Shown piece by piece: positions 23,128 through 35,760 of a stretch of DNA of 64,000 nucleotides. Made by a program: the position numbers and the translations under genes. A model generated the notes under the pieces. That model saw only the letters and a list, made by a program, of their open reading frames with translations. It had not been told where the DNA came from and ran no database searches. The stretch comes from Gymnopus androsaceus JB14. Lineage: Eukaryota > Basidiomycota > Agaricomycetes > Agaricales > Omphalotaceae. Location: assembly GCA_009733575.1 (NCBI GenBank), contig ML769631.1, positions 1 to 64,000 on the forward strand, in the 5' to 3' direction. Each line of letters starts with the position of its first letter. Within the stretch, counting starts at the first letter, position 1.

Positions 23128-25138
23128 ATGTCAAAAGCACCTGGGAGGTCTCCAAAGGGTACTGCTTGTATCAGCTGCAGGTAATTTTTTTTCGCTTAAA
23201 GATAGATAATTAGTAATTAACATTATTCTCCATAGGCTGCGAAAAATCGTGAGCTTAGTTTGGCAGTCCTATTTTCGCATCTCATTATTCCTACCTCCTA
23301 GCGCTGTGATGGAAAGCGACCCGTATGCGGCTCGTGTAGTTCTACGCTACCTAGCGCATGCAAGTATTCCGACGGCAGTGCATCCCCAGATCAGCTTTTG
23401 CGAGAAGAGATCGCTATTTTAGAAAATAGACTTCAACAGCTCGAGAATCCCAATGATCCTTCGCGGACACTGGCTCTACAATCGACTAGTAGCTCAGCTT
23501 CTAGAGCGCCCCATACCCCTTTGAATGTAGGACTTTCGAATAACAATAATTTCTTTTCGTTGACTTTGTTGTAGATCTCGTTGAACATGCGACAAGCCTT
23601 GTGAGTCAAGCTTCTCGAACCATCTCTTTAGACTAACAATATTCCCTTCTGCGAAAGGTTTCGGTCTTTCCTTCCTTATTCATCAGAGTTTGGATTCTAT
23701 CTAAACTACTCCCGCTTCTCCCTTGCTCTCTCATCATCTTCATCCCAGCAGCAACCCTTTCCTTCTATCCTCAGCGCATGCCAGCTGTTAGGAGCATATC
23801 TTTCTCCCGTAAACGAGCTGTCTGCTCTTCAGTCGGCATTTCTAGCGCAAGCATTGTATGATGCTTCTCTCGGACTGTCTAGGAATCCGACTCAATTATC
23901 TCGAAGTCTTTTACACTGTGTTCAAGCCGAAATATTGCTCTCTCAGTACTTTTTCATCAACGGAAGGAGTCTTGAAGGAAAGTACCGCATATCCACCGCC
24001 GTGTCTATGGTTCTTGGGGCTGGGTTTCACAAGATTCGCTCAGCGGACATGTATGCATTCCAAGGAAGGGCGGGGATGCACTCACTTCCTCCGCCGACAG
24101 ACCCTGTGGAAGAGGGTGAACGGGTGAACGCTCTCTGGCAGGTGGTTATCATGAACTCTTGCTGGACCGCGGCGGATGGTTCCACATCTCACATTGCATA
24201 CGATGTCCCCGAATCGCGAATTGATGCTCCATGGCCACTTGATGCTGAAGCTTACTCTCAGGTAAACTGCCAAACGAATTCTATTATAACTGTTCTGATA
24301 CCTGCCGTAGATTCCACGAGAAAATGTTCAAGGGAGACACACCATTCAGAACTTTGTGTCCAATACACCTGATAATGGAAGATCTTTGCTAGCCCTCCAT
24401 GCCAAAGCTGCCATACTTTTCGAAAAGGCCTCATTACTACGTCGTCAATATCAACCCAGTATGTGTCTCTGTTGTTTGTTTCGTACTGCCGACTAATTAA
24501 GAAAACAAAGACATGTCCCTCCCAGAAGCAACGCGCTTTCAGCAGACATTTACTAACCTCAGCAATATTATCAACAATATGGCCAATGTGCTCCCTTCAT
24601 TTTCTGACCCCAGTCATTCGCGCAGTAAAATTCGGAGACTGGTTGTTGTGCACACGCTGTGTCGTGTGGCTACCATTATTTTACATGGAACATTTAGCCA
24701 GCAAGATCCATCCTCTCATGCACAGGTCCTCTCTGCGGCAGAAAGTGTTGCAATCCTGTTCAGAAGCGTAAATTTAACTGATTTCCCCTTCGTAGACCCT
24801 ATAATGGGTGTAAGTATCAAATTTTTTCTCGGAAATACAGTACTGACAAAATTTTATGATAGCACCTGTGGATGATTGTAGCAAATGTTTTTATCCAGGA
24901 GATCAACAGTCAAGGAACCTCCAGAATGCCTAGGAGGCTCTCTTTGAATGAGTTGATGGGTTCAACAGAAGTCATCATGTCAGCGATGAAAATGTTTGCA
25001 CCTAGGTCATCGCTCATAGGTGAGTTGCTATTGTGCTTTGGACATTGAATGCATTGTGGACTTACGTGGACTTAACTGCCCCTCCCAGAATCCCAACTAA
25101 CACATGTTCGTCAGTCATACATGGCTGCCATGAGCTGA
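23128..25138 (+). CDS. Zn2Cys6 fungal-specific transcription factor
   Basis: Nuclear DNA-binding regulator; its target genes are unknown. Exon 1 (23128-23180) starts MSKAPGRSPKGTACISC. A 13-bp micro-exon (23236-23248) gives RLRKI, and exon 3 from 23302 gives RCDGKRPVCGSCSS and ACKY, completing the C-x2-C-x6-C binuclear zinc cluster. A coiled segment follows (LLREEIAILENRLQQLE). After two short introns comes the fungal transcription-factor domain, with FGFYLNYSRFSLAL, LLGAYLSPVNELSALQSAF, LLHCVQAEILLSQYF and LWQVVIMNSCWTAADG. Later exons give SLLALHAKAAILFEKASLL, TRFQQTFTNLSNIINNM, LVVVHTLCRVATIILH and ANVFIQEI. The last intron opens after SSLI, and the gene ends ESQLTHVRQSYMAAMS. Splice sites are canonical throughout. 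It converges on a relic of a PDR transporter gene. Confidence 0.88.
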
Positions 25139-25449
25139 TTTCAATTTGCTTGTACTATTTCATATCCGGACCTTCTTTCTACTTAGAGATTTAGTCCGCA
25201 TTAGACAGTAGATTCTTAATTATTCCATAGATTTATTCACATAATATGATAGGTACAGTATCGAACACTCTTTTTTAATTGTCAGCCTGAGATACATACT
25301 AGGTATATACCACTATACTGTGGCGGAGGTCCTCGATTCGGAACTACTCTCAACAGATTCGAAGGAAGCTTCAAAGATCTGATTATATAGAATAATACAA
25401 TGACTTATCAAATTTCACAATCGCAGGTAGATGAAAGTCCTTCTTCATG

Positions 25450-25669
25450 CGATGCCCACGGCGCCGTATTGAAGTCTTCTGTAATCGGATTCAAAGACTC
25501 GTCGCTTGTCCCGCTGAACGGATTCTCTTCGTCCTGATGGGCGTATCGGAGGCTTATCGCGAGGTAAACGAACGCGCCAGCTCGACGACAGCCCTTGAGT
25601 AGCCCGGTCCACTGGTGAACTCGTAGGAGAGACGTTTGAATGGCTTTGAGTCCGTTTTCTGTCTGCCAT
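25450..25669 (-). pseudogene. 5' relic of a PDR-type ABC transporter
   Basis: From an ATG at 25669 this strand aligns to the first about 75 codons of the ABC transporter at 45063-50194. Shared blocks are the ATGGCAGA start, the ACGAG-TCAC segment, VELAR followed by a basic stretch, and D-E-(E/Q)-NPFSG followed by a short acidic run and LNP. The match switches among three reading frames, so several indels have accumulated. No nucleotide-binding domain follows; homology stops near 25450. Similarity continues into the purine-rich leader upstream of the ATG. It is a decayed fragment of a paralogue. Confidence 0.75.
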
Positions 25670-27214
25670 AATTGTTACTGAACGTGAGGAGGAGAGAAAG
25701 GACACTGAGTAAGGAAAACTTAGAGAAGAAAGGAATGGACTGACTGGAAACAATATACATGAAGACCAACTCCCGGCGCCCGCTGACTACCATGAAATGA
25801 ACTGCATGGCCCGAGAGGAATTAAGGCTAATATCACATCAGACATTTGTCAGACTCAGAAATTTTGCTCGAGGGACGCCAGGGCTCTTCACCGTATCCGT
25901 ATGGGTACACAGCCAGACCTTCAGATGACCGCGGGATGAAAGGTTTCGGATAAGCAAGGGCCGAAATTTCCTTTGGTGCGCGGGCTCAAATATTTCAAAC
26001 AGGGGTTAAAATCATGGAGATGGCGCTGTAGTTATATTTTTTTTTGTACCACGTACTTCACAGGGCCAGGAAGTCCCTGGCACGAAAATCCTAACTTCAT
26101 GATCAGTTATTGTTTTGCTTCCGTCAGGCAGGTGACCGACGCACCGACGCACCGAGTCACGTTGATTGTTCGTGGAATCATCTTTTTTTCCTTGACCATC
26201 ATCCTCAAAGCCAGCTCAAGCCTCGTTCAAGTTACGCTCAGTAGCCGACAGTGGACTATGCAATGTATTCAACGATTCAATGCCTTTAACGTTTGCAAAA
26301 AACGCTGTTCGGTTGTTCAAGACATCGGACTTCAATCTTCAACACCCAAGCTCTCAATAATCTTCAATGAGCCAATGCTTCGTTTCGCCTATCAAGCTCT
26401 CGTCAAATGCTTTCTCGTCCAATTGTATTCTTGCGGTTGATTTTCTTTATTCCTTGTGGTTCGCAGATGGGGCGCCTTTCGTGAGTTGAATTTCTATTTC
26501 TCGTGTCATAACATGCTAATATTCTATCATACATAGACTCGGTTATCTCATTCAACCTGACAGCTAAGGTGTGTACCACTGGGGCTTTCACTGGGTTCCT
26601 CGCTGAACGCGCCGCCTCACAGATTGTGACATATCTTGGTCTATTCCCTCTTCGCATATGTACAGTTTATTTCATTCTCTCCAGCATCCAGCCTCTGTTC
26701 AAACTATTGTAGTGTATTCTTATATAGTTCAATATAAATTGATTTAAATGCATACTGAGGAGGAAAACAAAGCTATCGGAGCAACCGGAATAGCATTCGG
26801 ATATGTCGGAAAGGCATCTGGGATATTGAACCCCAGGCTCAAGAATTTCGTGCCTTGCTTCAAATGATACATAGGGCAAAATTATTAATCGGCTCCCTTG
26901 TTTAACTTCTTTTCACCTCAGCTTCAGGACCCCTTGGGTCAACCCTAGTGGGATAGTGGTTCACGCCTGTGTACGGATACGGACGGTACGGCACGGAATT
27001 TTTCCGTACCGTAGCTCATCGGCAAAAGTGGGCCAATCTCGCATCGTAATTTAGTGGACTGATTTGCGATAAATGCCAGATAATTTCGTTTAGTGTATAT
27101 TTCACAGCCTTTCTTTACGAACTGGTTAGGAACATAGTGTAAAATAAGACAAAGAATTGACATTAGGATGACTTGAATTGTATTTCAAACAAACGCGATC
27201 TTCTAACCTTTTCG
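25670..27214. other. Intergenic, no supported gene
   Basis: Contains the leader of the ABC relic at its left. At 26965-27010 there is a run of CGGTACGG/CCGTACCGTA motifs like those in the ends of the hAT element at 30421. A 155-codon open frame at 25973-26440 has no recognisable features. Confidence 0.4.
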
Positions 27215-28888
27215 ATGTCGTCTCGTCCACCACCTCTGCGCCTACAATCTCACTCTACCAGAGCTAATCGTACAGCACTAGAAAACAGGAACAATACTTC
27301 TTCTGCACCGGCAGCTTCATCCCAAAGTAGACGATCTTTGCTGCATTCCCGTAATTCGCGTACCTCCGAGTCCAATCAAGCGCAGGAGAATAACAACCTG
27401 CATCCAGCTCACATTGTCGAGGCTCCTAACAAAAAAAAACGGAAATACAATGAATTTGCTGCAAAGGCTGTCCATGAAAGCAGTCGGAAATCTACAGAGT
27501 GAGTATGATCTTTGTCTGCTTTTTATTTTGGCTGACATGTCATCTAAAGCTACGATGTTTTGGCGAAATATCAGAAAGCTGGTCAATACTGGTGCTTGAA
27601 CATCAATCCTGTTAGCAGTATACAAGCAGCACTCATGCTGGGGCTGAAAATCGACCGGAAGAAAATCTGCGAGGAAGAGATTGCAAAGCATCAGATTGAG
27701 CGAGAAGAAGAAGCTGAGAGGCTTGGTATAGCAGTCGAAGATCTCCCAGAAGAGGAATTTGACATGGATTCCGAAGATTCTGACAGTGAAGATGATCTTG
27801 ATGATGATCTCGATGAACAATCCCTCGCTAGGTATGAACACTTCACTTTTCGCTTTTGCACTGTTATATTCATGGTTTTGTAGGCTCCAGGTCCAGAAAG
27901 CCAGATGCCTTGAAGAATATAGCCGGTTCATCAAGCGTTTTCCTAAGCTTCATGCACGCCTCCTCGAGACACTTGAATATCATGATAAGCAGACATTCAA
28001 GGCTTGCTTGACCACGGTGCGCTACTTGCCAATGTTCTCCATCTCTATTTAACAGGTCTCTATAGATCTCCGAAGCCCGGGACCAGAAACAGCATGGAAA
28101 CTCAAATGCTCTCAAAGATCGAGTCTTGACATGGATTCCTCAAGTCTGGGACCTAAAAACCAAAGCTACTGAGGGTTCCTTCCCATTTCATTTCCACTTA
28201 CCAAAGCCGACAAAAGTAATTGGGGAATCTCCAACGGAATCATCATGCTTTTCTTTGTTCCGCATGCCCGAATCCTTGAAGCTTTTGGCAAATCTCCAGT
28301 GAAACGTACAAAGTAAGCCATCTTCATATTCCAAATATATCCCCCAGTTTATTTTTATGCTTCAGAGTGTTGCATGAGATGCAAAATCATACTATTCCTC
28401 TTGTCGCCGATGGTTTCCCAGCGTTCCTATACGACACTTCAATTGCTGTTCTCAACCCAAAGAATCATTGGGCTGGGTATATGCGTGCTCCCTTACTGCT
28501 TTGTGTGAGTTTCGTAGCATGTACACTGTATCTATATGCTTACCATGGTTTTTCAGGCCTTCTGCACTATTTACACCTCACCTTCCTCTGCTACTGGATC
28601 AAAACCGAAAAAAACAAAGCACGGAAATGCAGCCTTGTTGAAACTGGATATGGTAACACCAGAGATGATTGCATGTGCTGCTTTGCAGGTAAGTTATGAT
28701 AATGTTTGCCTTTTTTTCATACACTAATATATATCTAAAGCTTCGTTTTGCATTGTGTAGCTTACGGGAATACGCAAACGCTGATGGTCTGTAAAACTTT
28801 GAAGATTTCTATCACTTTGTTCTCGACTCAATATACGCTGGGATGAGCAAGGGCAAATGGGGTGATGAATTATTTGAATGGTGGAACC
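27215..28888 (+). pseudogene. DUF6698-family gene, probably broken
   Basis: Starts MSSRPPPLRLQSHS with a Ser/Asn-rich N-terminus and a basic PNKKKRKYNEF. Exons then give YDVLAKYQKAGQYW, an acidic stretch (EDLPEEEFDMDSEDS), KRFPKLHARLLETLEYHD and DRVLTWIPQVWDLKTK. Later come PLTKADKSNWGISNG, GFPAFLYDTSIAVLNPKNHW, CTIYTSPSSA, LLKLDMVTPEMIACAALQL and FYHFVLDSIYAG ending near ELFEWWNQ. This succession matches DUF6698, a basidiomycete-expanded family of unknown function. Two defects are visible. The frame changes between DLKTKATEG and PLTKADKS (about 28165-28200). An in-frame TAA at 28792 precedes the conserved NFEDFYHF. The 3' end abuts a Copia gag fragment. Gene prediction software may bridge the defects with false introns. 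Confidence 0.7.
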
Positions 28889-28928
28889 AGTAAGTTATTG
28901 CTACTAACTAGTATGTGCTCTGTCTAAG

Positions 28929-29147
28929 CTAACTAGCACTGATGGTGGCGCCATTGTTCTCTTCCCAAGTGTTGATGGCATCCTGGTTGGTTACAGGAGT
29001 ACTGACAGGAAATGGCTTAACCTTAGTGCCGGAGGCGTGTCCAATGAGCTTGCTCACTTGGAGGTAAGCCTTCTTTCCAGACGACCAATCACTGTAGTTG
29101 GAACCGTCAAAGAGGGGAACAGCATTGATTGCAGAGGTGGAAGACAT
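28929..29147 (-). mobile_element. Ty1/Copia gag N-terminal fragment
   Basis: From the ATG at 29147 the frame reads MSSTSAINAVPLFDGSNYSD, then WSSGKKAYLQV and LIGHASGTKVKP. This is the start of a basidiomycete Copia gag polyprotein, with the LF-x-G-x-NY-x-x-W motif. It breaks off after about 70 codons at the border with the DUF6698 relic. The upstream DNA to about 29312 contains a TATAAA and may be the remnant of its 5' LTR, but I could not fix the LTR edges. Confidence 0.75.
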
Positions 29148-30412
29148 TGTGATTCTGGATATGAACTTGTCAGTAATGATCAATTAAGATGTTTGGCATG
29201 TTCAAGATTATGAATCTCAGATTCACTTGACTTCAGTGATTACCCATTTAGACTTTGTTGTGGTGTGATCGCAGTTTGTTTATATCCATCCATTTTCCAT
29301 CTCTGATTGGGTCATACACATCCCGCATCAGCAGTTTGAACCAAACTATATACAAAAACCATATGCCAATAGAGAACCATTTGAATTGTCATGACTTGTG
29401 TTTTCATTACCAGTAGAATCAATTAAGATTCAAGGTTCAGAAAGTGAGTATTCAGACCTAATAGGTGTTTAAGGGACTTAAGGCAATATGGGGGAATACT
29501 ACAGTAGGAGGCCAAGAAACTCTCACGTGTTTGCAATTGCCTAGCCTACGCGCATATGCTTTTGATTATTCACATAGCGGCAGAAGTCTACCTGGGAGCA
29601 GGAATCGGCCCGCAAACAGCCCTAAATGAATAGGAACTGCCAAAAGTTTGTTCAACGTGGAGTGCCTGTGTATATACATGTAGGTAATAGTTAGTTCATT
29701 TGAAGAAGCCTTATATATTTTAGGCTCTTCCGGAAAGGAGGTAACAAAGCAAATCACTGATTACCTTTCACACCCAAACCCAAAGCCACTTATCATCATG
29801 CCTAATGTCTACAAGGCGGGTCCAGATAAGTTCATTAACGTGATCAACCATTTGTCAAAGATGCAATGGTGTAACGACCTTTGTCAAGCAAATCCAGGGC
29901 CCATAACCTGTTGAAGCAGACATATGATTAACAAATGGTGAGATGCAATACTCACCTGGATATGTTGCTAGTAGACTGGTCTGGAGGACTAGTTGGAGAG
30001 AGAAGAGTTCTTGTATAGACAAGTAGTAGTACAACTGAGTGTGCTAAGGAGTACGGTAAGTACCTACAGTATTTATACTAAATACAACTACAACTATACA
30101 GTATCATAGTAAGGTGGCTTAGGGCATAGGGTACGATCATAATGGTTCAACAGCATGTAAGTATGATGTAAGATCAAGGAATTACAACTACATTTGACTA
30201 CTAAACTATTGAACAGTTCATATGCTTCATAAGTGTATGTATCATATTTATAGAACTAGTGAATGGCATAATTACAGTGTCTAGTATACTGAGTGAGCAG
30301 ATACAAAGACAGTGCTGTTGCCTTATGTAGCACAGCTACAAAGGTGTTTCAAGGAGTATTAACGGGACAATAGACTCATGTTGAGTTGATTGATGACATC
30401 ACTATTGTAAGC
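29148..30412. other. Repeat-derived DNA, no gene
   Basis: Probable Copia leader or LTR at the left, then AT-rich sequence without coding potential up to the target duplication of the hAT element. Confidence 0.4.
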
Positions 30413-30579
30413 ATCAGATCTAGGGATCCGCACCGTAACCTACTATACAGTTTACGGTTACGGTTTTACGGGTGGCCGTAACCATCCCGTACCCTCTTTT
30501 ATAGGCTCGTCCCCACCCGCTTCCAGATGTTGATGCGATCAACGGTCAGCCGGCTACGCGAGGCTTCCTCTGGAAACGG

Positions 30580-31468
30580 CTGGGCACCACTTGCAGTCAC
30601 TAGTAGGGTCACAAATTTGTGACTTTAACTTAGCGAAATTTTGATTTCTCCCCACCACTACCGCTGCATGAATCGCCTGTCCTCCCTCTTCCTGACTGCA
30701 AAACGGTAAGTTATAAAGTGCTTATGAGTCTTGCTCACAAATATTGCCATTTACAGCTCTTTTAAGTAAACTGAGCTTTCTGCAGCAATTCGGCAGCAAT
30801 CTTGTACTGTCCAGGTAATATTGAGCCCGAATTTGGGATCTCAATGCTTCATTCTGTATCTCTGGATCATGGTAAGTTCATACAGATAAATACAAGGTAA
30901 TTAAGTGCTTTCCGACTCAATCATTGACAATTTATGGTGCTGAAGAGCAGTATATTCACTCTCATTCAATGTCAAGGTAAGGAAGGATTGTTTCAATCTT
31001 GATATAACCTTTCCATACTCTGGTAAGTCTATTTTTCTTATTTTAAGCCTGTTCCGACCTCATCTGACTTCATTATACTGGATTTTCGGTGATTTTTGCA
31101 TCAATATTTGGTTTTTCTCGCTCTAAAACTCTCTTATTTCAGATAAGATGCTAATTTCAATCACGGAATACCCACAATATCTTCTGGACTTACTCCGAGA
31201 TTTGCTTGGGCAAAAATCACATCAACATTGCTGGATTTTGTGTCATTTTGGGCAATATCTCATCCCATGCATGTATTTTTCATCTTATACCTCTACAATA
31301 TGGATATTCTAACTCTATGAGATGATAAAAGTCCATCCATAATAATTTTATAAGGGTTATGGCAGGGGACAGAGTTCCGCACCAAAAACTCAGATTTCTC
31401 GAAGCGAAATTTCGCTAAGTTAAAGTCACAAATTTGTGACTCTATTAGTGACTGCAAGTGGTTCCCAG
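30580..31468. repeat. Inverted-repeat insertion inside the hAT element
   Basis: A left arm of about 60 bp (30580-30640, with CACTTGCAGTCACTAGTAGG and the palindrome GTCACAAATTTGTGAC) recurs in reverse complement at 31408-31468. Two to four mismatches separate the arms. The 770 bp between them contain no open frame I can support. The exact ends and any target duplication are unresolved. It is probably a MITE-type passenger rather than part of the hAT itself. Confidence 0.65.
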
Positions 31469-31559
31469 TCCTTCGGGAGCCAACTAAGCTGTCAAAGCGC
31501 ATTTCAAATTTATTTGAAATAGGTGGCGACTGAACGGAACTGGCGCCGCGAGTCTACCT

Positions 31560-31660
31560 CTTTTAGGCCAGAGTTTACGGTTACGGCTTGGACTCTGGCC
31601 GTTACCGTATTTGACCGTATAAAGACGGCCGTATACGGCTCTTTACGACCCGTACTGGGA
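31560..31660. repeat. Sub-terminal ACGG repeat block, left side
   Basis: TTTACGGTTACGGCTTGGA, CCGTAT and GGCCGTATACGG motifs recur here and at 35680-35750 near the right end of the same element. Such motifs are typical binding sites for the hAT transposase. Confidence 0.6.
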
Positions 31661-32124
31661 TGAATATCCGTTTTATATGGACTCCACCAAGACGGAAGCA
31701 AACTTGAAATGCTGTGACCGGATGGTAGGCTAATAGGCTGATAGCATCTTGCTATCAAGTCGTATCAATGTTCAGCGTTCAACGTAAACATTGAACATAT
31801 CTCTTTGCCGTATAGTTCACTGGCCTGCACCCAATTTCTATCAGTGATTTTTTGGGGGTAATACATCACTTTTACTAATATGACTCGCCACTGTTTGCGA
31901 GTGAATCCCGATTCCTGAAGTCAGTGAAGAGGTCATAGCCTGCCAACGGAGCCCGTGCACACAGTTTCAGATTCCGTCTCGATGACCCCTGCTTCATGAT
32001 TTAAGAAGTCACAGCCAACGGGGCCCATGTGCACAGTCTCAGATCTCGTCTCGATAGCCGACCCCTGCTTTTCTTATAAAGGAGTAAGCATCCAGCATAC
32101 TTGGCCATCGCACATTGCATCGAA

Positions 32125-35100
32125 ATGACCTCACTAGCTGAACAAAATGGGTGGGAACAGTGTGCTCAGAATCCCGATGGGACACTCAAGGATGCAGAAC
32201 ACATTGACTTTGGGCATGATCCTGGCGCAGATAATACACCTCTTGGTGGTAAGAAACCAATCTTAATATTCAGCTTCAAGCTTATTCCCATATTCTCAGG
32301 ACCCCCAGCCGTGCAAACAAACAATACACCCAATGCCGAGCCTGGTACGAAACTCAACATAAGTAATTTAACTTCTTCTCAGCTTTATTTCTTTATTTCT
32401 AGGACCCTCCTTGCGAAGGCGTGGTAAGAACCAGCGGATGAATGATGCAGTGCGAGCTGAACTGGAGGAGGAGGAGGAAGAGGCACGCTCTGGGGCGAAC
32501 AAACGCAAAAGAAAGCCCCGAAAGGAAAGTACTCGGTCGAAAGCAAAAGCAAAAGATTGTGGCATATCTGACACTGAAGATGTTGCTTACGTAGCATCAG
32601 AGTCAGAGTCGGAGTTGGAGTTGGACAGTGAACGTGAAACTCGTATATCACCTGAGGAAGTAAGTAACACTCAAAGTTCGAACTTGAGACTGATTTTATT
32701 TTTTTTCAGCTTGCAGATGGTCTTCCGAGTAAAACTGTGCCTGAGGGAACCCATTGCACTGGGAAGAAGGATAAACGTAAAAGTAAGAAGCCAAAGACCA
32801 GCAATACTCCCCCCGACACCGCCACTGCTTCCTCGAATACCACAGCAACGGAGACCACTAAGGTGCCATATAGATACCTTCTCTCTATTTGGCATTAGTT
32901 TTTTAACATCTTGCTCTTAGCCTACGCGTACTCGAAACCCTATTTGGAATTTCTTCACGAATGTAACCGATACAGACCATGGTGTTGCTGGTACTGCAGA
33001 TGATAAATTTTATTGCTGTTGCCATGGTGAATCAACAAAGGTCTTGAAAGTTTCAAAGGCCATGTGCTTCTCCACAAATGGTAAGTCTCTCTTTGTTCAA
33101 TTTGATAAAAGCCTTACTGGTCTCTGTAGGTTTAACTGGACATTTGAAGACTCACGCACCTGATATGTATCGGTTTTGGTCATTACTTCACAGCCGAAAG
33201 TCACCCCTATCTGCAGAGGAGATTGAGATTGCGGAGGGAAAGAAAAAATTTCCAGCTCGTGCAGAGTTGGTAAAGTATCTCGACTCACTGAGCTCTTCCG
33301 CTGAACGGCAACAGACTATTCGAGAAGCGTTTTCACGTTCAGCAGATGGCAAGCATGCAAGTTATTTCATACCTTTCTTAAATGTAATATGCTTACGGTG
33401 AATATCTCAGGGTGAATGGGATCAAGCTGTATTCGAGAAACTCTTGATTGAATGGGTGGTTAGTTGTGATCAACCATTCCAAGAGGTCGAACGTCCGGAG
33501 TTCCGTGCACTGCTGGGTTATGTTCATCATTGCTCAACAACCCTTCAAATACCCTCAGCAGATACTGTTCAGCGCCGGGTTATGAAAATTGGACAGACAA
33601 TGGAAGATGAGCTACGTGAATTTTTTGAGGTAAAATTGACCTTCTTTGAAGCTATATATTCTAAGCAGTGTATGCAGAAACTCGAGAGCCTAGTGTCGAT
33701 CTCATTGGATGCATGGTCATCATCGAATGGATATGCCTTCATTGCCATTGTTGCACATTATATCACAAACGATGGCAAGCTTGGTGAGTCGCTACCTGTA
33801 TTTCTTCCATATTCTGATCTACAATTTTTTTTTCCTTAGAGGAGATACTCATCGACTTCCAGGAGCTTATTGGAGAACATTCCGGTGACAATATGGCAGA
33901 TATTTTATGGAATACATTAAAGAAACGTGGTCTTATTGGCAAGGTAGGATTTACTACTTTTTACTATGCAGTCAATTGATCATCAACTCAGGTGCTCGCA
34001 TTCATGATGGATAATGCCACGAACAATGACACCCTAGTTGAAGCAATTGAGCGTAAATGTAAAGCCGAAAATATCAAGTTTGATGCACAAAAATCACGTC
34101 TTCGTTGCATGCCACATACTGTACATCTAGCCGCTCTAAAGGTACGAGTTTTGGAAGCAGATAATTACCAGATTGACGGATATATTTTTTCAGCTCCTTG
34201 ATGCAATTGGTGCAGTCGAACCGGATGCGAAGAAGAAGGCAGCGCCATATCAGGATGATGTGACTCGTGCACCTGAGAGCGAGGATCCTGATGCCGACGC
34301 GGTAGATGATGACGGGGATGATGGGAATAGTGGCCCTATGCTATCAGGTATCAAGGGAACGGTACGAAAGGTTTGTTTCTTTTACAACATACATGCAATA
34401 TGATATTAATGACTTATTTAGCTTCGAAAAATCATTCGCTCCGTGCGATCGAGTCCTCAGCGCCGCCAAAGGTGGGCACAGGCTCATATGCTCATTCTAG
34501 ATGTCAAAACACGGTGGTCATCGACACATCAGATGCTAAGTGAGTAAAAAATAGATACCTGTGTTCACTTCCGAACTAACTTCTTTTCAGGTCGTGCACT
34601 TCAGTACCGCCAAGCAATCAACAATTTTGTCGAGGAGAATCGTGATCTACATGGAGCGGAGCTTTCTGTGCGTGACTGGGATGCAATTGCAACTGTTGCG
34701 GATTGGCTCTACAACTTCCGGTCAGCAACTAGCCAGATGTCCACGACTTCAAGACCCATGCTCTCCTCGACACATTCTACCTTCCGCGGCCTCCAACGTA
34801 CAATCAAGGTCAAGCTTCGGTCACTCCCCGATGATGCGCCCGCAGAGCTTGTAGAGGGTTTAGCACAGGCCCACCGAAAATTAAGTGATTATTATTATAA
34901 GTATGATCAATCTCCATTCTATATCTGGGCTGCATGTACGTATTATCACATTTTCAGTCCTTACTATATGCTCAAACAATAACAGTGCTTGATCCTCGCT
35001 TCAACTACAAGAAGCTCAAGAAGGATTATGCTGGTGATCCTGATCTTCTTTCCTATCTCGAAACTCAGAAGGAAGCACTTCGGGAGTATTTTGATGAGTT

Positions 35101-35594
35101 CTATCCCACATTGTCATCTGATACTACCACATCGCAAGCTCCGTGTACCACCAGGGAAGCATCTAAGCGACCTGGTGTCATTAACTTCGCTGAGTTGGAT
35201 TTGGGGTCTGACGATGAAGATGAAGGTGATGAATTGGCACGCTACTTCGATGCACCACGTGCTTCATCTGAAACCGATCCTGTTCAATGGTGGTTTACAC
35301 GGAAAACCGAGTCTCCTCGCTTATATCGTATGGCCCGTGACTTCATGGCAATCCCAGGTATGTCTCTCGCAATATTTCTCTCTTTTTATTATGTTTAATA
35401 ATTTTTTTCAAGGCTCTGCTGTCGCTGTTGAGCGTATTTTCTCAGGTGGTAGAGATACTATCTCCCTCCGGCGTTCGCGTTTGAAGCCAGCAACAATTCG
35501 CACGTTGATGTTAGTGAAGCATCATCTTAGACTCAAGCGGAAGGCATTCGAGGATGCTTTTAAAGCTGCATTGGAAGCTGAGGGGTTTGAATGA
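32125..35594 (+). CDS. hAT transposase (BED finger, RNase H-like, dimerisation domain)
   Basis: DNA transposase that excises and inserts the surrounding element. From MTSLAEQNGWEQ, about 15 exons join in frame through short GT-AG introns. The N-terminal third is acidic/basic and low in complexity (a likely nuclear signal at KRKRKPRK and KKDKRKSKK). A BED-type zinc finger follows (FYCCCHG ... GHLKTH). The RNase H-like core has the first Asp in SLDAWSS, the second in MMDNATNND, the RCMPHTVHLA motif equivalent to the hAT CxxH, and the catalytic Glu in SAVAVERIFSGGRD. The C-terminal dimerisation region includes DPVQWWFTRKTESPRLYRMA and LKPATIRTLMLVKHHLRLK. It ends at a TGA at 35592. All motifs are present and no internal stop was seen. 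Confidence 0.92.
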
Positions 35595-35609
35595 ATTTTT
35601 TTTGCTTAC

Positions 35610-35760
35610 TATACGGCCGTAATACCCGTACCGTATACAGTAAATTTACCGTACCGTACCGTAAAAGACTTTCAGAATAGTTTACGGTTACGGCTTGGAT
35701 GCAAGATTGACCGTAAAGACACCGTAAGGCATACGGCCGTAACCGTATACGGTACGGTGC
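35610..35760. repeat. Sub-terminal ACGG repeat block, right side
   Basis: Dense TACGGCCGTA, CCGTACCGTA and GTTTACGGTTACGG motifs just inside the right TIR, matching the block at 30440-30500 and 31560-31660. Confidence 0.65.

Noticed and set aside
25973..26440. 155-codon plus-strand ORF
   Set aside because: Low-complexity composition without domains, signal or exon partners; likely chance.
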